64,000 nt of DNA from Isoetes taiwanensis (Eukaryota; Streptophyta; Lycopodiopsida; Isoetales; Isoetaceae): the NCBI GenBank assembly GCA_021234155.1, contig JAJEKV010000014.1, forward strand, positions 7,767,563 to 7,831,562, read 5' to 3'. Each line of letters opens with the position of its first letter. The first letter of the stretch is position 1. The position numbers were made by a program, and so were the translations under genes. This document shows, piece after piece, positions 11,756 through 22,973 of this stretch. Under the pieces are notes generated by a model, which saw only the letters and a list, made by a program, of their open reading frames with translations, searched no databases and had not been told where the DNA came from.

Positions 11756-12509
11756 ATTGGCTCCGGATTTGGACTTGGATTCCAGGAAACTCTAAGCCGA
11801 ATACCTCGCGAAGGTATTCGGCCTGCACATTTCTGTTTTTTTTTTCGATAAAAAAATCCGGCAGGGGGGTATTCGACCTGCCAATTCAATCTCTGAAAAC
11901 TTTGAACCGAATACGCCCTTTTTTTTATCCGAAACTGCAGGTCGAATACGCTAGTGTGGAAACTGCAAGTCAAATATGCCTCTGGATCTAAATATGCAAG
12001 CCGAATAGGTTTGCTCCAAAAATCTAGAAGCCGAGTACCTCTTGCATGCGATCATCTGGGCCGAATACCCCCAAAACCAAGATGTAAATCCATCACATAT
12101 GAATCGAATATGAATCCTACATAGTAACATTGAACCTTGAGACTTACTCGACTTCTTGTGCAATAAATCTATGCTTAAAAAGGCCTAATACTCGTATACT
12201 GGAATTCTTGAAAAAAAAAAGGTAGGAGGGTATTCGACTTGTGGGATAACCAAAGGGTATTCGACTTGCACACTAGGTACTTAGTTTAGACGAATCTAAT
12301 ACCCCAAGGTAGGGGCATAAGGATTAACGGGGTATTCGAGTTGTGCCGACTAAGGAGAAATGGGAGGTATTTGACTTGCCTAATATCAACCTAAAATTAG
12401 GGGTATTCGACTTGTGAAATAAGTGCGCATGCCAAAACCACGAGTCTAATACCTCCTATTCCACGAGTCCAATACCCCCCTGGAATCCAAGTCCAAATCG
12501 AGAGCCAAT
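11756..12509. mobile_element. Non-autonomous element with ~30-bp terminal inverted repeats and many TATTCGACTTG repeats
   Basis: Left end ATTGGCTCCGGATTTGGACT and right end (minus strand) ATTGGCTCTCGATTTGGACT continue as near-exact inverted repeats to TTCCAGG. Both ends flank AAAT, a possible short target duplication. Inside, at least fifteen copies of a GGGTATTCGACTTG-like 14-mer occur in both orientations, concentrated toward the ends, as in binding-site arrays of DNA transposons. No transposase is present. The superfamily is unclear: it is not a CACTA end, and I see no 8-9 bp duplication. It sits in the promoter of the minus-strand gene ending its first exon at 11612. Confidence 0.8.
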
Positions 12510-12600
12510 AAATGCACCGGAATTGTTTGGCTATTGCTTTGTTTACTTTTTGAACCATCATGTTTTCCTTCCTATTGTAATTGTGTTTGGTTTTTTGTTC

Positions 12601-12894
12601 TTAATATAATTTCTCCCTGACAAAAGAGGTGCAACGGACACGTGTCCTCGTTTGCCTCCTCTTTGAAGCTGTTGAGGATGCATTGTGTGCATCCTCATGT
12701 CTGTAGAGCACGAAGGATCCCCCTCTCCAAGGGTATCTGCATCTCCAGTTGGCCATAGTAGGTACTTCAGGGAAAAGCACCTCCTGGACACCAGCACTGA
12801 CCATACCCTCTGGAATTGCTTTGAAATGGCATTGAGTTGAATCTCCAAGAAAACCCTTGCCCACCATATGGCCATTGCGGTAAAGATCCAACAA
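12601..12894 (-). CDS. Exon-like open frame, unrecognised
   Basis: On the minus strand a good acceptor (TTTGTGCACAG) precedes an open frame of about 97 codons beginning LLDLYRNGHMVGKGFLGDST and including EGMVSAGVQEVLFPEVP and RCRYPWRGGSFVLYRHED. Composition is clearly protein-like, unlike the surrounding frames. I cannot name the family. The distal part contains a perfect small hairpin (GAGGATGCA/TGTGCATCCTC), so the true exon may end before it. Possibly a remnant of a host gene or of a transposon protein. Confidence 0.4.
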   Translation of the reverse strand: MLDLYRNGHMVGKGFLGDSTQCHFKAIPEGMVSAGVQEVLFPEVPTMANWRCRYPWRGGSFVLYRHEDAHNASSTASKRRQTRTRVRCTSFVREKLY

Positions 12895-13279
12895 CTGTGC
12901 ACAAAGTAGCATGAAATAGCATCATTTAATGAGACTAAATTTCCTCGCAAAGAAAAGTTAATTATCGAAATACTAGTATTATGTTTCTCTAAAATATCTA
13001 GGCCCCGTAAATTGGGCGGCCCTCCAATTTCCGAGTAGGTGCCAGAGACCCCAGGGTGCACCGCGTCAGCCAACTGAGAGGAGAGCTACCTTGGGCGGGT
13101 GCCCAATTTCAAAGTAGGGTTGGGAGTCTTGGGTGCTAGTTCTCACGTGTTATCTTTTTAACTACTCTTAAATTGGGCGGTCGCCCAATTTTCAAATAGT
13201 GGACACGGCCTCAAGGGGATATTCTGTAGCTTCAATCCAAAATGAATAGACAAAAGGTAGGATATCACATTCAATACAA

Positions 13280-13375
13280 TATATTATTGCACTTTCAAAC
13301 GTTTACATCTTTTAAACGTTTACGTCGTTTACAATCTATTATTGCACTTTTAAACGTTTACGTCTTTTGATCTTT
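13280..13375. repeat. Duplicated ATTATTGCACTTT..AACGTTTACG segment
   Basis: ATTATTGCACTTTCAAACGT is repeated about 60 bp later as ATTATTGCACTTTTAAACGT, each followed by TTTACRTC. The ATTATTGCACTTTTA motif also appears at 55311 and, shortened, at 57326 in region B, linking the two hairpin-rich loci. Confidence 0.65.
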
Positions 13376-13863
13376 CACCAGCCAGGCTCGTCATAAGCGG
13401 AGGGCACGGTGACTCTCAGAATTTCATACACCTGATGCTCTAGAACCCATACCAAATGGATGACCACACGGTATAGTCCGGGATGATCTCTTGTTGCCCC
13501 TTGCGCTATTCCCTCAAGCTCGAGGTCCAGACATAAACCTCACTCTTTGTTTGCATCTATAAATACCATTGTAATTCATGGAGCAGGTTATGGAGTCCAG
13601 ATTTTTAGGAGCAGGAGGCAACATAAGTTTGTGGGGGCAAAGAATGCGAGGCATGGCAAGTGGATATTGCAAGCGTTCAAAGAGGTCACTCTTATACCGC
13701 TCAAAATAATTGGCAGGCACTGTAGCAACATTATTGGGTATAGATACGAATATATCCAAGACAATGGTACATATATACCTTGTTATACTCCAAGATTGGA
13801 GTTCATGATTCTTCTTCAAATAAGGCGGGGTTTCAGTACTGGCAGGTCCTTTAAATTGGATGA

Positions 13864-14047
13864 GCACCCTATCTGTGTCCTAGAACATTGCCTCCATCGC
13901 CAAGAGGTGCAACGAATGTCCGAAATTGTCCGATAGCCTTCCTCAAATTGGGCGGATGCCCAATTCGTGGGATGGCCATCAGCCAACTTCGGACACCCGC
14001 TGCAGTTCATGGCCATGGCGGCAATGTTTAAGGACACGATGGGGTGC
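13864..14047. repeat. 184-nt near-palindrome (long hairpin)
   Basis: The left half (13864-13955) and right half (13956-14047) are reverse complements over about 92 nt with scattered mismatches and one single-base gap. Examples are ACATTGCC..CCAT against ATGGCGGCAATGT and TGTCCGAA against TTCGGACA. The turn is the 4-nt GGAT inside an AAATTGGGCGGATGCCCAATT core. The arm length and tiny loop fit an inverted duplication of the type that yields fold-back RNA. It is the largest member of the region A hairpins. Confidence 0.88.
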
Positions 14048-14465
14048 CTAAACTAATTTGGAAATGTAGTGTAGTACACAGCCTGGGTGGTTAAACAGTA
14101 GTGCTACTGCAAACAAAGCATTGCAATCTCAAGCGTATCATGGTAATGCATTCCCAACTAATTTCAGTTATTACAAGGTGATGCTTCTCAAGTAAATTTC
14201 TACCATATCTAGCATTTCGAACTACTGATTTCAAATCTAATGCTTCAGCATGCATTTCGTGTTATGCTTTAGTGAAATTTCATGCAATTACTAGAGCAGA
14301 AGAACTTTATGAACGAGAAAAAGAAAAAACAAATTAGGAGAAGACACCACACCTACGAGGAGCTTTACACCATCACAAATTAGCAAGATAATATGAAGGA
14401 TTGAAACCTCAAAACTGTAGTTTGGGTCTGTTTAAAAGGCAGGCACACCTCGCTTTTGGGGGAAA

Positions 14466-14500
14466 GATTTGAATTCAAATTTAAAACTTGAATTCAAATC
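14466..14500. repeat. 35-nt AT-rich hairpin
   Basis: GATTTGAATTCAA and TTGAATTCAAATC are exact reverse complements around a 9-nt centre. Flanks are rich in AAATTTGAATT words. It may be a relic of a fold-back element. Confidence 0.75.
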
Positions 14501-15789
14501 CCCTCCTCCCCTCTCTCAAAAGTAAATTTTGAAATTTGAATATCCGTGTACGTCTGGTGGGTCCACATTTAATTCCGTGTGCCAGTTTATGTCAGTCCAT
14601 ACTTAATATCAGGTGCCTATCCATGACAGTTCATAAATATTCCATATGCATTCTGACCCATTAATTCACGACTGTCAAAAATCCAGCCCGCCTATTATCG
14701 GAGGAGCTGACACTTCGCGTAGATCCGCATGAAGCCTCCATCCTTTTAAATGGTTCTTTTCTATTTTGTGTTCTTGTTTTCATCTCCTCTTCGAGATTCA
14801 AGGCACTGATATATATTCTCTGTCGTTATCTTCCACTATATTTATGCATTGTTTTATGGCTGCAAGGCCAGACAAGGGCAATACAGGTAAGAATAGTTGC
14901 ATCTCTTTGTCCCTTCTGCGCTAGTTAAGATGTAGATCGACAGGGAACAAATCAAGTGGCTCAACATGCGCTAGAAAGATTGGCCTTAAATTTTCAAGGG
15001 TCTACTAGTCTATTTTATACGCCGAGTTTTGCAAGGCACTATACTTTTGGCTTCCTTTCTGTTCAAAACTATTCCTCTTAGCCCAGAAACAAGGGGCTAT
15101 TAGTCTTTTATATGCATCTTGCCACCTTCAGTGCCAATCAGGTTAGATCTTGTCGAGTCTTGCAAGGCACTATAGTTTTGGTTTCCTTTCTGTTCAAAGC
15201 CCAAAAACAACATGTTGCGCACTTGAAATTGGGCGGTCCCCCATTTTCAAGCTATGCAAATCAGAAATATGGCCTTGAACCCTTGCTGAGCAGTCCTCAC
15301 ATGTTCAAATTGGGCGATCGCCGAAATTGGGAATAAGGTAGAACAATATTCTGCATTTAAATCTTTCTTTCTTTTTTTGAACGCCCGTTGAGATGTCAGC
15401 TCGATATATGGTAGTGTCACGCCCAAACTGGGCAACCGTCCAATTTGAAGTTAGGCAGTCTCCATATTTTTCACCATGAACATGAAATCGGGTGGCCTCC
15501 CAATTCCAGCATCGGTGGTGCAGGTATATAAGTCGGATTGCACCCTCAAATTGGGCATTCACCCAATTTGAAGCATCGGTGGTTGTCCAAAGTGGCATTG
15601 GCACATTCATTTTTTCTTCAGGTGACCGCCCAATTTGATTCAATAGCAGCTCTACTTTACCTTGCATTGTGAATTTGCTAAGTTATTTCAGCTGTGTGTG
15701 CATGGTTTATGGCATGGATGAAACAAATTGCCAGGAAGCCGGGTTTCGGGCAACTGCATGCCAGAGAGATATATCTGCAGTTCCTAGAT

Positions 15790-17272
15790 AGTGCTCGAGG
15801 TGGTGTTCGATAGTATAGATGTCGCCCCCCATGAGTTGCACAACATGAAGCAGTCTCATGCCTGGTGCATCGAAGTGGGTGAGATTTACCCAGCCCATGC
15901 CATAAATCATTTAAAAGATTTGTGTTTTTACATGGTCGCCCCCAAGTTCATGGAAGAGCCAGAATATGGGAATAACTATTGATATGCCTCTAGATGATGA
16001 GACAGAGGATTTGATAGTGGTTGTCGTCGAGGGTTTGGCTGATGGGACGTTCACCCAATATAGTGTCTCGTTTTGCGATACGAGCCTGCGATTGATGGTG
16101 GCTAGTGTTGCCAAGTCACCCAAATCAACTCATGCGTGCAAGGGGTTGGATACCTGATTCTTATGAGTCTTTAGAAAAGTCTAGAATTACTACTGCAGGT
16201 GATATAGTCAATGAATTTTATAATGTATTATAAGGTTATCAGATCTAAAGCATTATACACCAAGTACCATGGTAAAAATGCTCCGAAAGTCTTTAATAGT
16301 TCTTGGTTGAAAGCCAGATTCACAATGCCAAAACAGAAGGATGAAGAGAAGTAGGCTGCACAGAAGTCAAGCAGCCCTGCAGTGGAAGAAGCTCCCATTG
16401 CAAGGAAGAAAAGAACGCCAGTGCAAATGATACCTGCAACTCCTAAGCTGATGCTGGGAGGCACGTCCATGCCCCCTCCAGTTCCAAGTGTGATGACGTC
16501 GGAAAGAGACTCATCGGAGGATATCAGTAATAGACGGTTAAAATTGACGGACCCTACTCCTTCTGGGAAGCGTAACTGAAATGAAGGCTCACCATAGTCA
16601 GCTAAGAAACAGAGGCACGCGAGTCCATCTAGCAGTTCACCTGGCAGTCCTAGTCCTCGTGAGTTGCGTGTCAAATTGGCAGCCACCCGATTTGGCTAAG
16701 GTCTTCTCTAGTTAAAGCACTTCACTTCCTTTGGGTTGCAGGATTGGGTAGCCATTGCTAAGTTGACCCTAAAGAAAAAATCGTTACGTGATTATGACTA
16801 TTTCATCCATCTCGACAAGGAATTATGGATCAGAGTTAAATAGATGGCACAACTATTTGTAGATGGTCATCTAAAGGACGAGAAGAGTGAGAAGATAGAA
16901 GTCAAGGACCGGCTCAGAATGTTCACCAATAACTTCTGCAGACCCCTCAATACCATGCATCCCTCTGATCTGTGTAGTGTAATAGAGAAGATCGTAGGAG
17001 GCACGAGTTGGGTGAAGTGCAGCCCAAAATATAGTGGGCGCAGGGAGTTTAAAACAAGGGCAGAGGACTTGAAGAAGATTGGTTGTGTCGAAAGGGCTCT
17101 TATGGCATATCTAAAGAATGCAAAGAAAATGAGACTTCGCACCATAGGAGAGTTGAGGGAACAATACCCTATATTCATACATAACCTGCTACTCATGTTC
17201 GCCATTAGTGTTTCGACATGGGTTAGAAGTCATAAAGAAGGTGAAAAAGATAGCATGCCACAAAACCTCTAG
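15790..17272 (+). pseudogene. Gene-like fragments of an unrecognised protein (region A)
   Basis: Plus-strand open frames follow one another: 15791-15982 (contains HAWCIEVGEIYPAHA), 15985-16157 (PLDDETEDLIVVVVEGLADG), 16382-16579 (a Lys/Pro/Ser-rich linker) and 16844-17272 (142 codons, FVDGHLKDEKSEKIEVKDRL to PQNL). Before 16741 the sequence TCCTTTGGGTTGCAG looks like an acceptor leading into DWVAIAKLTLKKKSL, then a single stop before the 142-codon frame. The last part is lysine-rich and mostly helical by composition. I recognise no domain. The arrangement suggests one spliced gene decayed by stops and frameshifts, with AAATTGGGCGG hairpins lying between the pieces. Confidence 0.45.
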
Positions 17273-19371
17273 CGGCCAAGATAAACGAATATTTTGAGGC
17301 CAATGAAAAGAAATGTCTATGATATCCTATCAGATTAAACTAACTGAAGCCTTATGTCTCGCTAGCATGATCATCAAGTCAGGTCAATACCCTCCTTGTC
17401 TTAACATTTTGATGTTAACTATGTTAGAGCTAGATCAGTGCCATAATCCAAGGATTAAGTAGTATATTTTTACGAATCATGGCCTATGGACATCTCTTAA
17501 AACATTTTCTTACATAAATTCAAGATTGACCATAAGGCATCTTAGCAATACTGGTTAAACCAATAAGAAACATCAGTCAAGGTCAATCCCGTTGATTGTC
17601 TTATCATCCTGATATTGTCTAGGCAAACGACAAAATCAATACTTAATATTTTAGGTCGAAACATTTCATTAAATCTCGTCTTTTAAATCAATGATGATCA
17701 AGGTCCTCCCATATTCATATCTATGCCTGATCAAGTAGATATAATATCTAAACTCAATTTTAAACCAGACTATAGTCATATATTTCAAAATTTAACTATT
17801 TGTATTTTCTAAATCACATTCTCACAAGTATGAATCATTAACCTTAATTTTCTGTTATGATCTCTCATAAGGATTGATTCAAAGTCAATCTTGTAGATCT
17901 TTATGGTATCTTAAGGTTTGTTCACGACTTATTTTATTATGTCAACCTCTTCTACTAAATTGTGTACAGTGTACTATATTTTCGTGTGTAACTTATTACA
18001 AGAGCTAGTTATTTTAAGACTCCTCGTTAGGATCATAACCATGCAAAGTCCACAACAGTGGGACATTTGAACTTCTTACATCATTTTATAGAAGCATTAG
18101 AACATTAATGCTAGAGCAAAATGTAGAACCGTTTTGAATATTCAGTGATGCCCTGTTCATGTTATTATTAGCAAGACTTTATCCTTAGAAGAGCATATAA
18201 CATTTTCCTTATCTAACTGAAGTATCTTAAGATATATAACATCTGTTTTTCATATGATTTATGACAACATGCCACAGATAAACATATTTCCTTTCAAGCC
18301 ACTTTTTCCTGAAAATTACCCATAGACTGTGTTTTTTAGCAGATGTTAGAGCTTAAATTGAAAGCCTATTCACATAAGTCATCTGTTTATATCTTCATTA
18401 GTAAATATTCAAATTTATGCATGTTGCATTTAGCCTGATAATAACGCATAAGCCCATAATACAGATGTAAATGCTGAATATTTTAACCAGCCTTTCAAAA
18501 ACCTATTTTCCATATGTATTAAGAGCATTTTATACTAGTATCATATACTATGAATCTTTAAATCAAGTGTGCGTTTCTGCACCTTTTTTTTTTGCTTTAG
18601 CCAGCCCTTTTGTATAAAAAACAGGCATATTGTTTTCAGCTTATACCTTAAAGATCAAGATCTTGGCTTGCAAGGGCCAAAAGGTATCTTGGATCTCGGC
18701 TTATGCCATATTACCCTTTGTAACTTTTGTCCAAGCACAACAAAATTAGAATATGAATATAGATTGAAAAGTTCTGAAAATGCAAATACTTGATAGGTCA
18801 AACCAGTGCCAAGAGGCAGTAGACCTCAAATGATCAAATCGCCACTCAAATCACCTTCTTACAGTAGCAAGAACATCCTTTGTTCTAATTTATTGGATAT
18901 TATAACTAAAATTAGATCTCTGTAAATGCAATATTACATGTATTTTGTCTTGATCAGACCCTAACTCCTCATCAGATTGAGTTCTGGGGACAAATCCCTC
19001 TTGTCCTCCTTTAGGATTATACCCTCCAGTTCTGAGCATATTGGCACTCCCATTGAATTGAAAGTTACCCATATGAGATCCCCCCCTTTCCTCTTTTCTG
19101 TGCAATCAAAAATTGGCAGTGGCGCTCGCTAAGATCAAAGTTTTTTAAGTAACATATACACTCTTCTTCAATGAACCTGTTTTGTTCCTCCTCAGAATCA
19201 GAGCTATAAAACATCCATCTGTATCATAGTCCATTGTATCTATACATAAACGAAAAGCTAAAAGCCCAGGAAATATGTAGAATTTAAGAGCACCTATGGT
19301 ACACCATTGTTGCAACATGCGAAATATTGCTTGGGAAATTTTGCGGTCACTTTCCCAAATGGCTCTTCTTG
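17273..19371. other. AT-rich stretch with no gene
   Basis: No exon-like frame and no clear repeats. A polypyrimidine run at about 19080-19094 (a purine tract on the minus strand) might relate to the 3' end of the minus-strand copia element, but I could not find an LTR starting beside it. Confidence 0.45.
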
Positions 19372-20776
19372 CTATATTTGTCTGGCCCAAGTTCTTTGAC
19401 ATAACCTACAATGGCTTAAGTTCTTGCAACTTGTACTGTCACTAAGTAATTCTGTAGCATGTGACCATTTATAACCTAACTCAATAAGTAACCTTCCTTC
19501 CCAGACTAATTCTTTTGCACATAATGTTAGCAGCTGCATACTCAGCTTCAGCACTTGACATGGCTATTGAATTCTGTTTCTTGCTCTTCCAAGCTATAGG
19601 TGCCCCTCCTAAAAATATCAAATAATCTAATGTAGATTTTTTCAAGTCTAGATCCCCTCCCCAGCCTTTAGTTTCAGATCCTCAGAACAAAATGTGATGC
19701 CATCTTTCATGGTGTCTTTAAGATATCTTAAAACTCTTTTGCTGTATCCAGTGGTCCCTCCCAGGGTTGTGATTATATCTACTCAAAATATTTACAATGT
19801 AGGATACATTTGGCCTTGTACAGTTTGCTACATATGAAAGACAACCTATCAGAGAACTATATAGTACATTTTGCATTTCTTCCCTTTCAGTATCATCCCT
19901 TGGACACATCTGCTCTGAGATCTTGCAACCTGGTACTGCAGGGGTTTTGCAAACATTACAATCTTTCATTTTGAATTTATTAAGCATGCTCTGAATTTGG
20001 CTTTTATGTGACAATGCCAATAGCTTATTTTTTCTATCTCTGTATACTTCAATTCCTAAGAATTTTTTCAATTCGCCCAGGTCAGTCATCATGAACCTCT
20101 TATTCAGAATGTTCTTGCAAGGTTTCAACACCTTAACTCCCTTGGATATCATTATGTTGTCATCGACATAGAGTGCTATTATGCACCACTCATTTACAAG
20201 CTGGAACTTGTACAGATTTCCATCATTGTTGAGCGTAATAAATCCTTGTTCCCTTAGATAACTGTCCATGCATTTATATCAAACTCTAGATGACTATTTA
20301 AGCCCATAAACAACCCTTTTTTATTTCCATACCTTGTTTGTTCCTTCTTCAAAGCCTGGAGGCTGTTTCATAAAAACAAATTCTTCCAACTTAGAATTTA
20401 AAAATGTTGTATTGACATCCATATGATGTATCTCTAGATCACATGCATTTGCTATGGCTAAAAGCATTCTCAAACTGTTCATTTTGACAAGTGGAGAGAA
20501 TGTATCTTCATAGTCCTGCCCCTTCTTTTGAGAAAATCCTTGTGCAACTAAACGAGCCTTGTACTTAGGTGTTTTGCCATTAGATCCTGTCTTGAATTTA
20601 AATAGCCATTTGTTACCTACACCATTTTTCTCTTCTGGTGTATCTACTATCTCAAATATGTATGTTCTCTTAAAAGAGCTCATCTCTTCTTGCATGGCTT
20701 GACGCCAACACATTTTATCAGGTGCCATCATGGCCTCATTATAGCTCTTAGGAACTTTAGAATCTAAATGCATCAA
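19372..20776 (-). pseudogene. Copia reverse transcriptase and RNase H
   Basis: The frame 20776-20321 has WRQAMQEEMSSF, NKWLFKFKTGSNG, KARLVAQGFSQ, DYEDTFSPLVKM and HHMDVNTTFLNSKLEE (first catalytic Asp). The frame 20269-19718 has ALYVDDNIM (the YVDD active site), KKFLGIEVYRD and CLSYVANCTRPN. Between them the GLKQSPRxWYK region is present but carries stops (TAA, TAG and TGA at expected Gln/Trp codons). RNase H follows in pieces to about 19372 (MSSAEAEYAAAN, with its DSTS segment in another frame). It copies element RNA to DNA in intact relatives. Here it is inactivated. Confidence 0.9.
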
Positions 20777-20793
20777 GACTTCAAATAAATCAT

Positions 20794-22203
20794 TTATCTC
20801 ACCTTCTTTTCTTGAATTCTCTTACTCCTTCCATGATCATCTTGTCCATGAATGGTTGTGTCCATTTCAGCTTCTGCTTGTAATCTTTCTCCGTATGTTC
20901 TTCTTTTTCTCCTTGATTGCTCTTCTACAACAATTTCTCTGTTTATTGTTGCTAGCTGATCTTGTTCATTGTGTCTATGCTCCTGTTGTACCTGCACATG
21001 CATATTATCGTCATCATCATCTGCACTATCCCAAGTGTTAGTATCTTTTGTTTCTTCAACTTCTTGTCTTGTTTCTGCAAGTTTACACTCAGCCTTAGAG
21101 TTAGTGTCATTAACTTTAAGTACGACTTTGTAGAACTGATTTTCATCAAATAAGACATCTCTACTAATAATAATTCTTCTCTTGCTAGATTCAAATAATC
21201 TGTAAGCTTTAGATTGCTCATCATACCCTACTAAATATGCAATTAGTGCCTTATTATCTAAGTTACTCCTTAGCTCGTCTGGAATATGTGCAAAGGCTAA
21301 ACAACCATATGATTTCAACCTGTCATAAGAGGGGATTTTTCCAGACCACAACATCTCAGGTATAGCACCATTAATGCTACTAGAAGGTAGAATATTTTGT
21401 GCAAATACTGTTGTCCTTACGTCCTCATCCCAAAGAAAATTTGGTAAGCCAGCATATTTTAACATGCTTCTTACAGCATTCGTAATTGTCCTATTTTTCC
21501 GTTCTGCTATACCATTATACTGAGGTGAATATCTGCATGTGAGTTGCCTTTTAATTCCATTGTTCTTGCAAAACAGTTTGAATTCATTTGCGAGGAACTC
21601 ACCTCCTCTATCAGAGCATAGTGTTTTGATTGTCCTTCCAGTCTCTGCTTCCATTTCACTTACATAAGCCTTGAAAGCCTCAAAAGCTGAATCCTTGGTT
21701 CTTAAGTAGTAAACTTTAGTTTTTCTACTAAAGTCATCTATTCCAGTCATATAATATCTTTTACCTGATTGACTTGTAATATTTAAAGGGCCACATAGAT
21801 CAATGTGAACCAAATCCAATACTCCTTTTGCTCTTTTGAACGATTTTTTGAAGGGCAGTTTACTGTGCTTTTCAAGTATACATCCTGCATAGATAAAGTT
21901 TTCCAACATGTTTTCTGTTGCATTGATCAAACCCTTTTTTATAAGCAATTCAACTATTTTTGAGTTGACATGGCACAATCTTTCATGCCAGGTTTTAATA
22001 GATGAACACCCAATATAATTGATACTTGCAACATGATCTTTATGCAGACCAAACAAATTACCAACTCTTTTGCCAATAAATATAACTTTATTATTTAAGT
22101 AACATTGTAACTTCTCAAACACAACCTTATAACCAAGGTCAACAAGCTAACATACTGAAATTAGATTCCTGACTAATCCTGGGACACTGAGATTTCTAGT
22201 TGA
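20794..22203 (-). pseudogene. Copia GAG-pre-integrase and integrase
   Basis: A 442-codon open frame starts at 22122, and its homology extends upstream to about 22200 (NLSVPGLVRNLISV), broken by one stop. The zinc-binding region reads WHERLCHVNS..., then YAGCILEKHS, where the first cysteine of the usual CxxC is replaced. The catalytic triad is visible: D in VHIDLCGPL, D in LCSDRGGEF and E in YNGIAERKNRT. The C-terminal part has YDRLKSYGCLAFAHIP and DNKALIAYLVGYDEQSKAYR, typical of copia. After it comes a charged linker (CAEADDDDD-like acidic run) before RT. Integrase inserts the cDNA into host DNA. The missing zinc ligand and truncated 5' end make this copy non-functional. Confidence 0.92.
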
Positions 22204-22973
22204 AAATTCAAAGCCAGTGAAAACGCCAATTGTGTGAGGGCTTGTCTGAGAATCAATGTCCTAAAACAAAGGAAGAAGTGGAAGAAATGCTGCATATCCC
22301 TTACAGAGAACTTGTGGGATGTTTGTTGTACGTAGCGAATAATACTCGTCCAGACATATCCTTTACTGTAAACATGCAAAGCAGGTTTTGTGAAAACCCT
22401 GGCAAGGGTCATTGGATGGCAGCTAAGCGAGTTCTAAGATTTCTGAATGGAACAATAAATGAAGGACTTGTGTACAAAGCAGGAGAGATGGCATTGCAGG
22501 CATTTGCAGATGCAGATCTGGTGATCTGGACACTAGGAAATCTACTTTGGGTTATAGTATATTCCTTGGAGATAATATCATTTCCTGGAAAAGCAAAAGA
22601 CAAACGGCAGTAGCAATGTCTTCTGCAGAGGTTGAGCATGCAGCTGCATCATTGGCTTCAAAAGAAATAGTATGGTTAAGGTGACTGTTAGATGAATTGG
22701 GTTACAGGCAATTGAATCCAACAAAACTCTTCAGTGACAGTATGAGTTGCATAGGAATCGTAAAAAATCCCATTCTGCATGAAAGGACCAAGCATATAGA
22801 AATGAGCATTCATTTTATTAGAGACTTGGCTGGCAAAGGTCATCTACAAATGGAATATCTAAATACAAACAGACAAATTGCTGATATGATGGCAAACGCT
22901 CTATCAGAAAGAAGGTTTGAAATGCTCAAGGAACAGCTGGGAGTCAGCAAAGGGACATGTCATGAAGGGGGAG
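22204..22973 (+). pseudogene. 3' end of a second copia pol (RT end and RNase H), plus strand
   Basis: The frame starts inside the RT C-terminal segment (SKPVKTP, then EEVEEMLHIPYRELVGCLLY, NNTRPDISFTVNMQSRF). It continues through the RNase H region (DADLVIW, SAEVEHAAASLASKEIVW, LFSDSMSCIGIVKNPILHER, TKHIEMSIHFIRD, QIADMMANALSERRFE), ending GTCHEGGV just before the LTR. Two or three stops or frameshifts interrupt it. The same protein segment exists on the minus strand at about 19.7-19.95 kb, so the two fragments come from related but distinct elements. Confidence 0.9.
22964..22973 (+). other. Polypurine tract of the plus-strand copia fragment
   Basis: GAAGGGGGAG directly precedes the LTR start TGTAAGATAA, the position of the plus-strand primer in LTR retroelements. 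The GGV-stop end of the polyprotein overlaps it, as is common in copia elements. Confidence 0.85.

Larger units (their letters stand above)
12985..16700. repeat. Region A: dispersed hairpins with an AAATTGGGCGG core
   Basis: At least ten short inverted repeats of the form AAATTGGGCGGnnGCCCAATTT occur here. Approximate starts are 13008, 13093, 13170, 13944, 15227, 15305, 15424, 15487, 15546, 15621 and 16671. Tips and flanks vary, and some arms are imperfect, but the core is clearly one family. They are interspersed with gene-like fragments (15.79-17.27 kb). The spacing is irregular, so this is not a simple satellite. I know no named repeat with this core. Confidence 0.75.
19372..22203 (-). mobile_element. 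Truncated Ty1-copia retrotransposon (minus strand)
   Basis: In order on the minus strand it carries the end of the GAG-pre-integrase domain, integrase, reverse transcriptase and RNase H, which is the copia order. The 5' LTR, gag and protease are missing because the element is cut at about 22.20 kb, where a second copia fragment of opposite orientation begins. No 3' LTR could be defined below 19.37 kb. Stops in the RT part are mostly C-to-T type (TAG for CAG, TGA for TGG), the usual decay of methylated, silenced copies. Confidence 0.9.
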
